Source: Iodidimonas muriae
GTDB lineage: Bacteria > Pseudomonadota > Alphaproteobacteria > Sphingomonadales > Rhodothalassiaceae
DNA: 64,000 nt
Assembly: GCF_014647255.1 (NCBI RefSeq)
Contig: NZ_BMOV01000002.1
Coordinates: 62,001 to 126,000 of the forward strand
Reading direction: 5' to 3'
The position numbers were made by a program, and so were the translations under genes. Position 1 is the stretch's first letter, and the number at the start of each line of letters is the position of its first letter. Of this stretch, positions 1 to 7,830 are shown one piece after another. The notes beneath the pieces were generated by a model. The model was not told the origin of the DNA, made no database searches, and saw only the letters and a program-made list of their open reading frames with translations.

Positions 1-790
1 ACAGCCATGCAGCCAAAGCGGCAATCAACGGCTGCAATAGCAACCCCACGGCGGAAAAAGCGGCTGGCAAATGCGCCAAGGCATAAACAATCAATCCCTG
101 CCCCATGATCTGGCTAACCAGTGTCAGCGCGATCAAAGGAAGCCAGCTTTCCGGCGTTGCGGGCAGGATGTCCGGCTCTGATACAAGTGCCACCCCAAGC
201 AGCGCTATGGCGGTGGCAATGGCGGTAAATACCAGAATTTCAAAAGCGCCATGATTGGCGCGCAGCTTTGCCGCGGTGATGAAATATCCCGCATACATCA
301 CCGCAGAGGCCATCCCCAAAAGATCCCCGTTCAGACGTTCGGGTGCAAATTCAAGGCTGGCCCCCATCAGGGCCACAGCCCCCACCAAAGCGGCCACCAA
401 GCCCAGCAAAAACAGGCGGGAAAAACGTTCTTGAAACAGCACAAAACCCGCTAATGCCACGAACACAGGATTCAAATTGGTCAAAAGCGTCGCATTGGCC
501 ACGGATGTTAAGGCAATCGACCAATGCCACAGCCCCAGATCGGCGGCAAAAAACAGGCCGCACAAAGCCAATAATCCCCAATTATAGGGGCGTTTTTTGG
601 GGCTGGGAGTGACCGCCATCCACAAGGCCAGAAGAGGAACCGACAAAACCATGCGCCAAAAGGCGGTGGAAACCGGGCCAATATCGGAATAGCGCACGAA
701 AATGGGCGCAAAGCCAATGCCGATGGCCCCGATGAACAGCGCGATTAAAGCCAGTTTCGCACCCGAGCCTTCCGGCTTGTTTTGCATCAT
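1..790 (-). CDS. EamA/DMT-family transporter, C-terminal end beyond window
   Basis: Translating the minus strand from the ATG at 790 gives an uninterrupted frame to base 1, about 263 residues, so the stop codon lies outside the window. The product is almost entirely hydrophobic, with an internal duplication typical of ten-helix drug/metabolite transporters. The first repeat runs from the GIGFAPIFVRYS segment to about residue 145. The second begins near GDLLGMASAVMYAGYF. Segments such as VANATLLTNLNPVF and SQIMGQGLIVYAL are typical of EamA domains. The family moves small metabolites across the inner membrane, and the substrate cannot be told from sequence. A second ATG at 787 is an equally possible start. 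It follows the secreted protein at 864-1490 on the same strand with a 73-bp gap and may be co-transcribed. Confidence 0.85.
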   Translation of the reverse strand, partial: MMQNKPEGSGAKLALIALFIGAIGIGFAPIFVRYSDIGPVSTAFWRMVLSVPLLALWMAVTPSPKKRPYNWGLLALCGLFFAADLGLWHWSIALTSVANATLLTNLNPVFVALAGFVLFQERFSRLFLLGLVAALVGAVALMGASLEFAPERLNGDLLGMASAVMYAGYFITAAKLRANHGAFEILVFTAIATAIALLGVALVSEPDILPATPESWLPLIALTLVSQIMGQGLIVYALAHLPAAFSAVGLLLQPLIAALAAWL

Positions 791-863
791 GAAGACTGCC
801 TTGATCTGCGCAGGCGGGCCTTGTTTTCCAAGCCTCGCCAAGCGATGAGACGATATATATCCC

Positions 864-1490
864 CTATCGGTTTTTCCCCGAAGTCGGCAGCCCTTCGGCA
901 AACAGATGAAACAGCGTGACTTGATCGGGCAGGCCCGTCACCTCGATCTCTTTCGATTTTTGAAACGCTTCCAGAGCAAGGCGGGTTTTCGGGCCGAATG
1001 TCCCATCGGCAGTGCCTTCCAGAAATCCACCCTGGATCAATTTAGCCTGAGCGCGGCGCAGAATTTCTTGATAGATGGTTATGCTGCTATCGCCTTGCCC
1101 CAGAACGAGAGACTTGGATTCACTACGCAGCCGTTGTTCCGACATGATAAGGCTCAAATAATCCGTCGCCCGAAACAGGGGCGTATCTTGATTGTCCTTG
1201 CAAAAGGATATGAGAGCGAGGGTCAGGAACTGGGTATTTTGCCACGGCACCATATCGAAAGTGTCGTCTTGAAAGCGGTTCAACGCCGTCAGATATCCCT
1301 GAACCCAGCCGATATAATATGTGTATTGCTCTTTACGGTCCCGCTCGGCTTCCAAGAACAAAGAGCAGGCCTGCGCGCCCCCGCCTTCTACGGCAAAACG
1401 CTTGTTTGTATCTGCAGCCCAAGCGGGCGCGGTGCAAAAGGTCGTAGCAAGACACGCTGCGGACAGCGAAACGGCAAGCGCTTTGAACAT
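864..1490 (-). CDS. Secreted protein with C-terminal peptidoglycan-binding domain
   Basis: The 208-residue product starts at an ATG with an AGAGGA ribosome-binding site. A signal peptide covers about residues 1-25 and ends in AWA-AD. The middle part (about 40-115) contains two cysteines (ACSLF and SFCKD) and resembles small secreted proteins of the Rap1a/Tai type, but I do not assign that family firmly. The last 60 residues look like a PG_binding_1 fold, with the GxxDGxFGPKTRLALEAFQ pattern followed by VTGLPDQVTLFHLF. A periplasmic, wall-associated role is likely. No catalytic domain is visible. It may share a transcript with the downstream EamA transporter. Confidence 0.7.
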   Translation of the reverse strand: MFKALAVSLSAACLATTFCTAPAWAADTNKRFAVEGGGAQACSLFLEAERDRKEQYTYYIGWVQGYLTALNRFQDDTFDMVPWQNTQFLTLALISFCKDNQDTPLFRATDYLSLIMSEQRLRSESKSLVLGQGDSSITIYQEILRRAQAKLIQGGFLEGTADGTFGPKTRLALEAFQKSKEIEVTGLPDQVTLFHLFAEGLPTSGKNR

Positions 1491-1548
1491 GATCGGGTCC
1501 TCTAAAATTTGTCTCCCATGGCGTGGCGAGCGGTGGCCCGCCTGTCAA

Positions 1549-1608
1549 CTGTCGGATTTTTTTACAGATAAACGGTGTACGGCTTCAGCCTGATAAAAAT
1601 TCCGACAG
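1549..1608 (+). promoter_or_regulatory. Widely spaced inverted repeat, candidate enhancer-binding sites
   Basis: CTGTCGGA at 1549-1556 is repeated in inverted orientation as TCCGACAG at 1601-1608. Both copies are followed by a T-rich run in their own orientation. They lie about 50-110 bp upstream of a sigma-54-type promoter, the usual distance for binding sites of sigma-54 activators. Seen: the repeat and its spacing. Inferred: activator binding. Confidence 0.45.
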
Positions 1609-1658
1609 GTTTTCTTAAACCAAAGGCTTAAAACATGGAATTCTCCCGTTGAATTAAA

Positions 1659-1674
1659 TGGCATAAGAATTGCT
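1659..1674 (+). promoter_or_regulatory. Sigma-54 (RpoN) -24/-12 promoter of the CTERM metalloprotease
   Basis: TGGCATAAGAATTGCT has the GG-N10-GC spacing of sigma-54 promoters, with a perfect TTGCT -12 element and TGGCA -24 element. Transcription would start near 1685, which rules out the GTG at 1681 and supports the ATG at 1717. PEP-CTERM-type genes in other Proteobacteria are often preceded by RpoN promoters. Confidence 0.6.
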
Positions 1675-1716
1675 TGGATTGTGTTGAATAATAATAATTG
1701 CAATCAGGGTAGAGTA

Positions 1717-3072
1717 ATGAAAAGCATGAAACGGTTTTTGGGCGGCGCTCTCACCGCAGGGATTTTGGCACTTTCTGCACCAGCGCATGCCATTCAGATT
1801 GATCTGAATTTCAATTTCGATCCCAATATTGATCCGGCTTTGGCCGATGATGCACGCCGCGGATTCAAGAAAGCTGCGCAATTATGGGAAACGCGTCTTA
1901 AAGATGATACCACCATCATTCTGGATGTGGGATTCGCACCCCTTGCCCCCAATGTGATCGGCCAAACGGGGTCATCTTCAGCGGTTGTCAATTATTCTGT
2001 GTTCCGCGATGCCTTGGCCGCAGATCAAACCAGCGGTAAAGATAAAGTCGCCGTCCAGAATTTGGTGCAAGACGATAGCCTCTCGTTTTTCACCAACACC
2101 TTGGGGACCCTCGATGGCGGCCCGGGCATTTCATTTGATTCGGCAGGAAACAGCGTGTTTTCCACCATCGACAATACAGCGCTGGATGTGAACACCGCCA
2201 ATTTGAAAGCTTTGGGATTCACAGGCCTTGATGGTGTGGTGGATGGCTCGGTCACCTTCAATTCAGATTTTGATTTTGATTTCAATCGATCAGATGGAAT
2301 TGATGCAAACGCCTTCGATTTTATCGGCGTTGCCGCCCATGAAATCGGCCATGCCTTGGGCTTTGTCAGCGGCGTGGATTTCGTGGATCAGTTCACTGGC
2401 GCGGGCCCCACGTCAGAAGTTATCCGTGACGTGGTGGAAAACCCCGCCAATGCGGATTTCTTCCGGGCGCTTTTGGGCCTACCCGCCGATGCCGTGATCA
2501 CCCGTGATATTCTGGCCAATGTGAATATCTTCGAGATCGTGAATGCGGTCTTTAATGTTCCCGATAATTTCAATGCGGTGTTCTCGCCGATGGATCTGTT
2601 CCGCTTTTCCGATCTATCATTTGATGGGCAGGGCAATTTCGTTGGCTTTGATCTGACCTCCCATCTGGGCATTGACGGGCCTTTGACCTTCGATGATTTC
2701 GACACGCAATTCGCCAACCGTACCGACATTCCCTTCTTTTCATTCGATGGTGGCAAAACGCAAATTGCTCCCTTCTCGTCGGGTAGTTTCAATGGTGGCT
2801 TTCAGTTCCAGTTCCCCGATGGAACGATCATCGATCTAGGCGGCAATCAGGCGTCACATCTGATTGAGGTCTTCGGCGTGATTTCCCCCTTCGGTATCAT
2901 GGATCCCACAGCCGGCCGCGGTGAACAGGTGGATATCAGCGGGATCGATTTGGCGGTTTTCGATGTGATTGGCTTTGATATTCCGCTGCCAGCAACGGTC
3001 CTGTTTTTAGGATTGGGCTTGATCGGCTTCGGTGCAACCCAGCGACGTCGGCAGGGACGCCAAGCCGCTTAA
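1717..3072 (+). CDS. VPLPA-CTERM zinc metalloprotease (NF038122-like)
   Basis: This 451-residue exported protein has a signal peptide (about residues 1-25, ending AHA-IQ) and a C-terminal sorting signal. That signal is an IPLPA motif, a short hydrophobic helix and a basic tail (ATQRRRQGRQ), which is the VPLPA/PEP-CTERM architecture processed by exosortase-type transpeptidases. The zinc motif HEIGHALGF has its first His near residue 208. The third metzincin ligand expected three residues after the GF is not obvious, as SGVD follows. It resembles the NF038122 family of CTERM-associated metalloproteases. The start at 1717 is preferred because the region upstream is the promoter. A perfect-stem terminator follows. 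The exosortase gene is not in this window. Confidence 0.85.
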   Translation: MKSMKRFLGGALTAGILALSAPAHAIQIDLNFNFDPNIDPALADDARRGFKKAAQLWETRLKDDTTIILDVGFAPLAPNVIGQTGSSSAVVNYSVFRDALAADQTSGKDKVAVQNLVQDDSLSFFTNTLGTLDGGPGISFDSAGNSVFSTIDNTALDVNTANLKALGFTGLDGVVDGSVTFNSDFDFDFNRSDGIDANAFDFIGVAAHEIGHALGFVSGVDFVDQFTGAGPTSEVIRDVVENPANADFFRALLGLPADAVITRDILANVNIFEIVNAVFNVPDNFNAVFSPMDLFRFSDLSFDGQGNFVGFDLTSHLGIDGPLTFDDFDTQFANRTDIPFFSFDGGKTQIAPFSSGSFNGGFQFQFPDGTIIDLGGNQASHLIEVFGVISPFGIMDPTAGRGEQVDISGIDLAVFDVIGFDIPLPATVLFLGLGLIGFGATQRRRQGRQAA

Positions 3073-3120
3073 AACACTGTTGCCGATCGGCGCTTTGATC
3101 TAAACAGTCAAATAAATGTG

Positions 3121-3158
3121 AATGCGCGATGCGTTTGTTCGTATCGCGCATTATCTTT
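3121..3158 (+). terminator. Intrinsic terminator after the CTERM metalloprotease
   Basis: A 10-bp perfect stem (AATGCGCGAT at 3121-3130 with ATCGCGCATT at 3143-3152) and a 12-nt loop are followed by ATCTTTG. Confidence 0.7.
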
Positions 3159-3225
3159 GTTTGCCCCTATCAAAATCTTTCCATGTCAAACCGGCCAGCC
3201 GATGCCACAATAGGAAAAGCCCATC

Positions 3226-3888
3226 ATGATTGATCTTTATACCGCCGCCACACCCAATGGCTTCAAAGTGTCCGTCACTTTGGAAGAAATGGGCCTTCCC
3301 TATACTGTAAAAGCCATTAATTTGATGGCGGCCGAGCAGAAAGAAGACTGGTTTTTGAAAATCAATCCCAATGGTCGCATTCCTGCAATCATTGACCGGG
3401 ACAATGATGATTTCGCGGTCTTTGAATCCGGCGCGATCATGCTGTATCTGGCGGAAAAAACCGGAAAACTTTTGCCAAGCGATCCCAAAGCACGCTCGCA
3501 AGTCATCCAGTGGCTGATGTTCCAAATGGGTGGTTTGGGGCCGATGCAGGGGCAGGCCAATGTGTTCACCCGCTATTTCCCCGAACAAATTCCTTCGGTG
3601 ATTGCACGGTATCAAAATGAAACCATGCGTCTTTATGGGGTGCTTGACCGCGCCTTGGAAGGCCGGGATTTTCTGGTAGGCGACTATTCCATTGCTGATA
3701 TCGCCAATTGGTGCTGGGTCAGAAGCCATGCCTGGTGCGGTCTTGAAATTGATGGTCTGCCCAATCTGAAAGCATGGGCAGACCGTATCGCGGCCCGCCC
3801 GGCGGCGGAAAAGGGCGTGTCCGTACCACCGCGCACCATTGATGATGAAACGGCCGTGAAAGCGGCGCGGTCGATGCTCCAACGCTAA
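3226..3888 (+). CDS. Glutathione S-transferase, YfcG/YghU-like (Nu class)
   Basis: The 220-residue protein has an N-terminal thioredoxin-fold domain (about 1-80) and an all-helical C-terminal domain. [13 protein letters not shown] near the N terminus matches the Thr/Asn active-site segment of Nu-class GSTs, and NPNGRIPAI with the following ESGAIMLYL form the glutathione-binding cis-proline and Ser region. Such enzymes often show disulfide-bond reductase activity toward small disulfides in the cytoplasm. An AGGAAAA ribosome-binding site precedes the ATG. It is flanked by terminators on both sides, so it is probably a single-gene unit. Confidence 0.88.
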   Translation: MIDLYTAATPNGFKVSVTLEEMGLPYTVKAINLMAAEQKEDWFLKINPNGRIPAIIDRDNDDFAVFESGAIMLYLAEKTGKLLPSDPKARSQVIQWLMFQMGGLGPMQGQANVFTRYFPEQIPSVIARYQNETMRLYGVLDRALEGRDFLVGDYSIADIANWCWVRSHAWCGLEIDGLPNLKAWADRIAARPAAEKGVSVPPRTIDDETAVKAARSMLQR

Positions 3889-3943
3889 AACCATAAAGGC
3901 AGGCACCATTTAAGCGCACGAATTCTGTCCTTTTTCTTGCAGC

Positions 3944-3983
3944 AAGGCCCCGGCTTTTGTAGCCTGCCACCGGGGCCTTTCTT
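3944..3983 (+). terminator. GC-rich hairpin between GST and methyltransferase genes
   Basis: AAGGCCCCGG (3944-3953) pairs perfectly with CCGGGGCCTT (3970-3979), followed by TCTT. It ends 15 bases before the next start codon, so it could also attenuate read-through into the methyltransferase gene. Confidence 0.6.
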
Positions 3984-3997
3984 AATGGAGATATTTT

Positions 3998-4813
3998 ATG
4001 CGCCTTTCGCACCTCTTTCTCGCGCTTGTGATGCTGCTGCCTGCGCACCGGCTTGCAGCGCAAGATAGCGATGCCATTGACCGGGCGGTTACGGAAAATC
4101 CGTATCGCACCGCCGATCAAAAGGCGCGGGATGCCTACCGCCATCCAGCCGAAACCCTGAAATTCTTTGGCATCACCGCCGATATGACGGTCGCCGAACC
4201 ATTGCCCGGCTGGTACACGGAAATTCTGGGGGATCTGCTCCGGGATAAAGGCACCTATATCGCGCTGAACACAGCGCCACATCTCTCCCAAAATGCCGGC
4301 AGCCGGGCGCGCTCCCATGTCTGGCGCGATAATTATATCGCCTCCAAAGGCAAATTGTTTGGCGATAAGGCCTTTGCCCGCTTCATGCTGACCGAAGACG
4401 GTTTTGCCGCTGATGACAGTGTGGATGCCATTCTTGCTTTTCGCAGCATGCATGGCTGGGTGTATAGCGATGTGCTGGAAGAGGTTCTGGCCGAATTTTT
4501 CCGCGTCATGAAGCCCGGCGGCGTGCTGGGTGTGGTGCAACACCGGGAAAATGAAGACTCACCCAATACCCCCGCTGACCGGCGCGGTTATCTGAAGCAA
4601 AGCTTCGTGATCGAAGCCGTTACGAAAGCGGGTTTCGTGCTTGCGGATCAAAGCGAGATCAATGCCAATCCCAAAGACACCAAGGATTATGAAATCGGGG
4701 TCTGGGGCTTGCCGCCGGTATTGCGCGCCGGAAGCGATGAAGAACGGCGCAAAAATCAGGCAATTGGCGAATCCGACCGGATGACGCTGAAATTTGTCAA
4801 GCCGGGACAATAA
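3998..4813 (+). CDS. Exported SAM-methyltransferase-like protein
   Basis: The 271-residue protein carries a signal peptide (about 1-21, ending RLAAQ). The rest looks like the periplasmic class I methyltransferase-like family: RHPAETLKFFGI, WYTEILGDLL, a predicted acidic residue in DDSVDAILAFRSMHGW, and FFRVMKPGGVLGVVQHR. The glycine-rich SAM loop is degenerate, reading VAEPLPGWYTEIL, where relatives usually have two or three consecutive glycines before the WYTEIL. Binding of SAM outside the cytoplasm is unexplained for the whole family, and the true activity is unknown. A GGAG ribosome-binding site lies 8 bases before the ATG. Confidence 0.7.
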   Translation: MRLSHLFLALVMLLPAHRLAAQDSDAIDRAVTENPYRTADQKARDAYRHPAETLKFFGITADMTVAEPLPGWYTEILGDLLRDKGTYIALNTAPHLSQNAGSRARSHVWRDNYIASKGKLFGDKAFARFMLTEDGFAADDSVDAILAFRSMHGWVYSDVLEEVLAEFFRVMKPGGVLGVVQHRENEDSPNTPADRRGYLKQSFVIEAVTKAGFVLADQSEINANPKDTKDYEIGVWGLPPVLRAGSDEERRKNQAIGESDRMTLKFVKPGQ

Positions 4814-4819
4814 GGATCA

Positions 4820-4869
4820 CGGGATGGTGGCGCCTTTTCGCCCCTGTGGCGGCCCTTTTCGCCATCCCG
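4820..4869. other. Inverted repeat upstream of lacI-type gene
   Basis: CGGGATGG (4820-4827) pairs with CCATCCCG (4862-4869) around a GC-rich 34-nt loop. No T-tract follows on either strand, so an intrinsic terminator is not supported. It could be a leader structure for the regulator gene. Confidence 0.3.
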
Positions 4870-4898
4870 ATCCAAAAGCGGGCCATGAGTGACCAATC

Positions 4899-5945
4899 AT
4901 GACCATTCGGCGATCCACGCCCAAAGCGGATATCAAAACCATGTCCGATATCGCCCGTCTGGCGGGGGTATCGGAATCCACCGTGTCACGGGCTTTGGCC
5001 GACAGCCCGTTGGTGAATGCCAAAACCAAAGACCGGGTGCGCCGCATTGCCCACAGCCACAATTATGTGGTGAATGAACAGGCACGGAATTTCCGCTTGA
5101 AACGCACCGGCACCATCGCCGTGGTAATCCCCATCGATGCCAAGCAGCAGCAGCCGATTTCCGATCCGTTCTTTATGGAATTGCTCGGGGCCATCGCCGA
5201 TGCCTTGAATGCCCGCGGCTTTGACCTTTTGCTCAGCCGCGTCAATGCCGGAGACAGACATTGGCCCGATGCGGCCCTTGATAGCTCCCGGGCTGACGGT
5301 ACCATCATCATCGGCCAATCCTCCCAGCATGAAACCCTGAACAGTATGGCCGATACCGGTGCGCCAATGGTTGTGTGGGGCGGGCGGCTGCCAGACCAGC
5401 GCTATTCCACTGTGGGCTGCGACAATGAAACCGGCGCCCTTGAAGCGACAAAGCACCTGATTGCACAAGGGCGCAAACGCATTGCCTTTATGGGGCATCG
5501 TGGCTGGCCAGAGGTGGAATTGCGATATAAAGGCTACCAACGGGCGCTAGAGACCGCAGGCCACGAAATAGATCCGGATCTGGTGTTTGACAGCCGCTTT
5601 ACCAGCGAGGATGCCCATCGGGTGATCGCACATCTGGATCTGAAGACTTTGGCCTTCGACGGGCTGGTGGCCGCCAGTGATGTTCTGGCCATGGCGGTCA
5701 TCAATGCCCTGCAGGCGCGGGGCATCCATGTACCCAAAGATGTGGCCATCACCGGTTTTGACGATATCGCCCTTGCCACTTGGTACAATCCACCGCTCAC
5801 CACCGTACGCCAGCATATTTTGCAAGGCGGGCGCTTATTGGTGGATCTGATGATGTCGAAAATTGCCGGGGAAGCCATCGCGCCTTTGATGATGACCCCA
5901 GAGCTGGTGGTACGCGCCTCCAGCGGCGCGCACCAAGCCGATTAG
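4899..5945 (+). CDS. LacI-family transcriptional regulator of sugar genes
   Basis: The 348-residue protein has an N-terminal helix-turn-helix (MSDIARLAGVSESTVSRAL, about 15-33) with the hinge following, and a periplasmic-binding-protein-like effector domain from about residue 68. Conserved family segments include VGCDNETGALEATKHLI, GLVAASDVLAMAVINAL and VAITGFDDIALATW. It probably represses the flanking sucrose and Entner-Doudoroff genes by binding the TTGCAATCGATTGCAA palindrome. The sugar ligand is not predictable from sequence. An internal ATG at 4941 is a possible shorter start with a GGATA ribosome-binding site. Its stop lies one base from the end of the convergent symporter gene. Confidence 0.92.
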   Translation: MTIRRSTPKADIKTMSDIARLAGVSESTVSRALADSPLVNAKTKDRVRRIAHSHNYVVNEQARNFRLKRTGTIAVVIPIDAKQQQPISDPFFMELLGAIADALNARGFDLLLSRVNAGDRHWPDAALDSSRADGTIIIGQSSQHETLNSMADTGAPMVVWGGRLPDQRYSTVGCDNETGALEATKHLIAQGRKRIAFMGHRGWPEVELRYKGYQRALETAGHEIDPDLVFDSRFTSEDAHRVIAHLDLKTLAFDGLVAASDVLAMAVINALQARGIHVPKDVAITGFDDIALATWYNPPLTTVRQHILQGGRLLVDLMMSKIAGEAIAPLMMTPELVVRASSGAHQAD

Positions 5946-5946
5946 G

Positions 5947-7536
5947 CTACCAAAAGCTGATCACAATGACAGCGGTGACCGCCAGCAGGCCCACCGACAA
6001 AATCCGGTAATTCTGCCACCAGGGCAAAGCGGCAAGTTCTTCGGATTCCGCATGCCATGTGGCAGGCGTCCATAACAATCCTTCGGTTTTTTCCGGCAAT
6101 GGCGGCGGGGTCATCAGGCTGACCACCACCAAAGTGATGCTTGAGATCACGAACAGGATGGGGGCCACATATAAAAAGCTGATCACCGGTTCATCCACCA
6201 GCACCTGATTGCCGATGAAGAACACCAATCCGGCCAAACCGCCAATCACCAAAGCTGCAAACCCGCCCGAGGCATTGGCACGTTTCCACAAAACCCCGAA
6301 CACGAACATGGCCACAATAGGCGGCACCGTATAGGCCAGAACCGCTTGCAGATATTCAAAGATCGATTGGAATTTTGCGATCTGCGGGGCCCAAAGCACA
6401 GCAAGCATCATGAACACAAAGGTCGATATCTGCCCGGCGCGCATCAACTGGTGCGGGTTGAGCTGAGGCCAGATGCGGCGCACGAAATCCATGGTCACAA
6501 GGGTCGATGCGGAATTGAGCGTGCTGTCAATTTGCGACATCAAAGCCGCCACAAACCCCGCCAGAACCAATCCCATGATGCCCACCGGCAGCAAATCCAC
6601 CAGCATGGTGGGATAGACCAGATTGGGATCTTCAATATCGGGATAGAGCAAGATGGCAATGGTGCCGGGGATCACCATGATAAACAGCACCGGCAGCTTC
6701 AAAAAACCGGCAAATAAGGCACCCCAGCGCCCATGATTGATATTCTTGGCAGCCAATAAGCGCTGCACCATGAATTGATTGGTGCACCAAAAATAAAATC
6801 CCAGCAAAAAGACGCCGGTAACAAGGCCGGGCCAAGGCACACCGGGATCACCCGGCGGACGGATCAGGCTTAATTTGTCTTGCGGCACAGCGGCCACAAC
6901 GGCGTCCCAGCCGCCCACCTGTTCCAGAGCGAAAATGGTAATCAGCACAGACCCGACCACCAATAACACCGCCTGAATGGCATCGGTGAACATCACCGCC
7001 GCAAGACCGCCCGCAATGGTATAAATCCCGGCGGCAATGGCCAAAACCGTAACGGTGGTCCAGATATCGAGGCTGGGGAACATCATTTGCAACAGCAAAG
7101 CGCCCGCAAACAGCCCGCCGGCGGTATCCACCACAATATTGAGGAACAAAGTCAATAAGGAGAAATAGGTACGCGCCCGATCATCATACCGTTTAGAGAG
7201 AAATTCCGGCATGGTATAAACCTGCGCGCGCAAAATAGCGGGCAGGAAAAACACCGCGAACACCACAAGGACAACCGCAGCCATCCATTCATAGTTAAAC
7301 ACGGAAATGCCGGTGGAATAAGCCGAGCCTGCCAACCCCACAAGCGTTGTGCTGGAAATATTGGAGGCAAAAAGCGACAGCCCGATCACCGGCCACAACA
7401 TGCCCCGACCGGCAAGGAAAAAATCGCTGGCCGTATCATGCTTCCGGCCAAACCAAATGCCCAAACCGATCGCAATCACGAAATAGGCGGAAATCAACCC
7501 GATATCGATCGGATGCAGTGAGATACCCAGTTCCAT
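5947..7536 (-). CDS. Sodium:solute symporter (SSS family), probable sugar carrier
   Basis: The product is about 529 residues with some 13-14 hydrophobic helices of the SSS/SGLT type. SDFFLAGRGMLWPVIGLSLFAS near the N terminus and SQIDSTLNSASTLVTMD in the middle (conserved TM8-type sodium-site region) are family hallmarks. SGLT-like members import sugars with Na+. The start at 7536 is set by a GGGGAG ribosome-binding site, while a TTG 12 bases upstream lies within that site and is rejected. It is transcribed divergently from zwf across an operator-containing region, which suggests a sugar substrate (sucrose, glucose or a related sugar) under LacI control. Confidence 0.9.
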   Translation of the reverse strand: MELGISLHPIDIGLISAYFVIAIGLGIWFGRKHDTASDFFLAGRGMLWPVIGLSLFASNISSTTLVGLAGSAYSTGISVFNYEWMAAVVLVVFAVFFLPAILRAQVYTMPEFLSKRYDDRARTYFSLLTLFLNIVVDTAGGLFAGALLLQMMFPSLDIWTTVTVLAIAAGIYTIAGGLAAVMFTDAIQAVLLVVGSVLITIFALEQVGGWDAVVAAVPQDKLSLIRPPGDPGVPWPGLVTGVFLLGFYFWCTNQFMVQRLLAAKNINHGRWGALFAGFLKLPVLFIMVIPGTIAILLYPDIEDPNLVYPTMLVDLLPVGIMGLVLAGFVAALMSQIDSTLNSASTLVTMDFVRRIWPQLNPHQLMRAGQISTFVFMMLAVLWAPQIAKFQSIFEYLQAVLAYTVPPIVAMFVFGVLWKRANASGGFAALVIGGLAGLVFFIGNQVLVDEPVISFLYVAPILFVISSITLVVVSLMTPPPLPEKTEGLLWTPATWHAESEELAALPWWQNYRILSVGLLAVTAVIVISFW

Positions 7537-7691
7537 ATGTCTCCCCAAAGCGTTCTGGTTCCCGGCGTCTCACCCTGTTTCGGATGACTCTATCCAAGAA
7601 ACGTCTTAAAGCTTTTGCGACTTTTGCTGCCCTTGATCGGGCAATCTCCGGCAGTCTAGCGCCCCTTTTTGGCAAAAGCACCCTATCACTG

Positions 7692-7716
7692 TGCAAATAT
7701 TTGCAATCGATTGCAA
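7692..7716. promoter_or_regulatory. LacI-type operator between symporter and zwf
   Basis: TTGCAATCGATTGCAA (7701-7716) is a perfect 16-bp palindrome with the central CG typical of LacI-family sites. It overlaps a second perfect palindrome, TGCAAATATTTGCA (7692-7705). The 16-mer recurs exactly at 13265-13280 before the TonB receptor. Its position in the divergent intergenic region fits control of both the symporter and zwf promoters. Confidence 0.8.
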
Positions 7717-7830
7717 TGTGCTAAACATCATTTTTATGCCATAGGAGGGCTTCATCTCTTTATTTTATAACCAAAAACGCCGTACATGACGGTGTATATA
7801 TGCATGATTTGACGAATGCGGGATAGTTTT

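Noticed and set aside
1681-1716. GTG start adding 12 residues to the CTERM metalloprotease
   Set aside because: It lies upstream of the transcription start predicted from the sigma-54 promoter and precedes a normal signal peptide that starts at 1717.
4820-4869. Intrinsic terminator before the LacI-type gene
   Set aside because: The stem is only 8 bp with a long loop and there is no T-tract on either strand.
7537-7548. TTG start adding four residues to the symporter
   Set aside because: These codons lie within the GGGGAG ribosome-binding site of the ATG at 7536.
7743-7760. AGGAGGG sequence resembling a strong ribosome-binding site
   Set aside because: No ATG, GTG or TTG follows at usable spacing, so no gene can start here.
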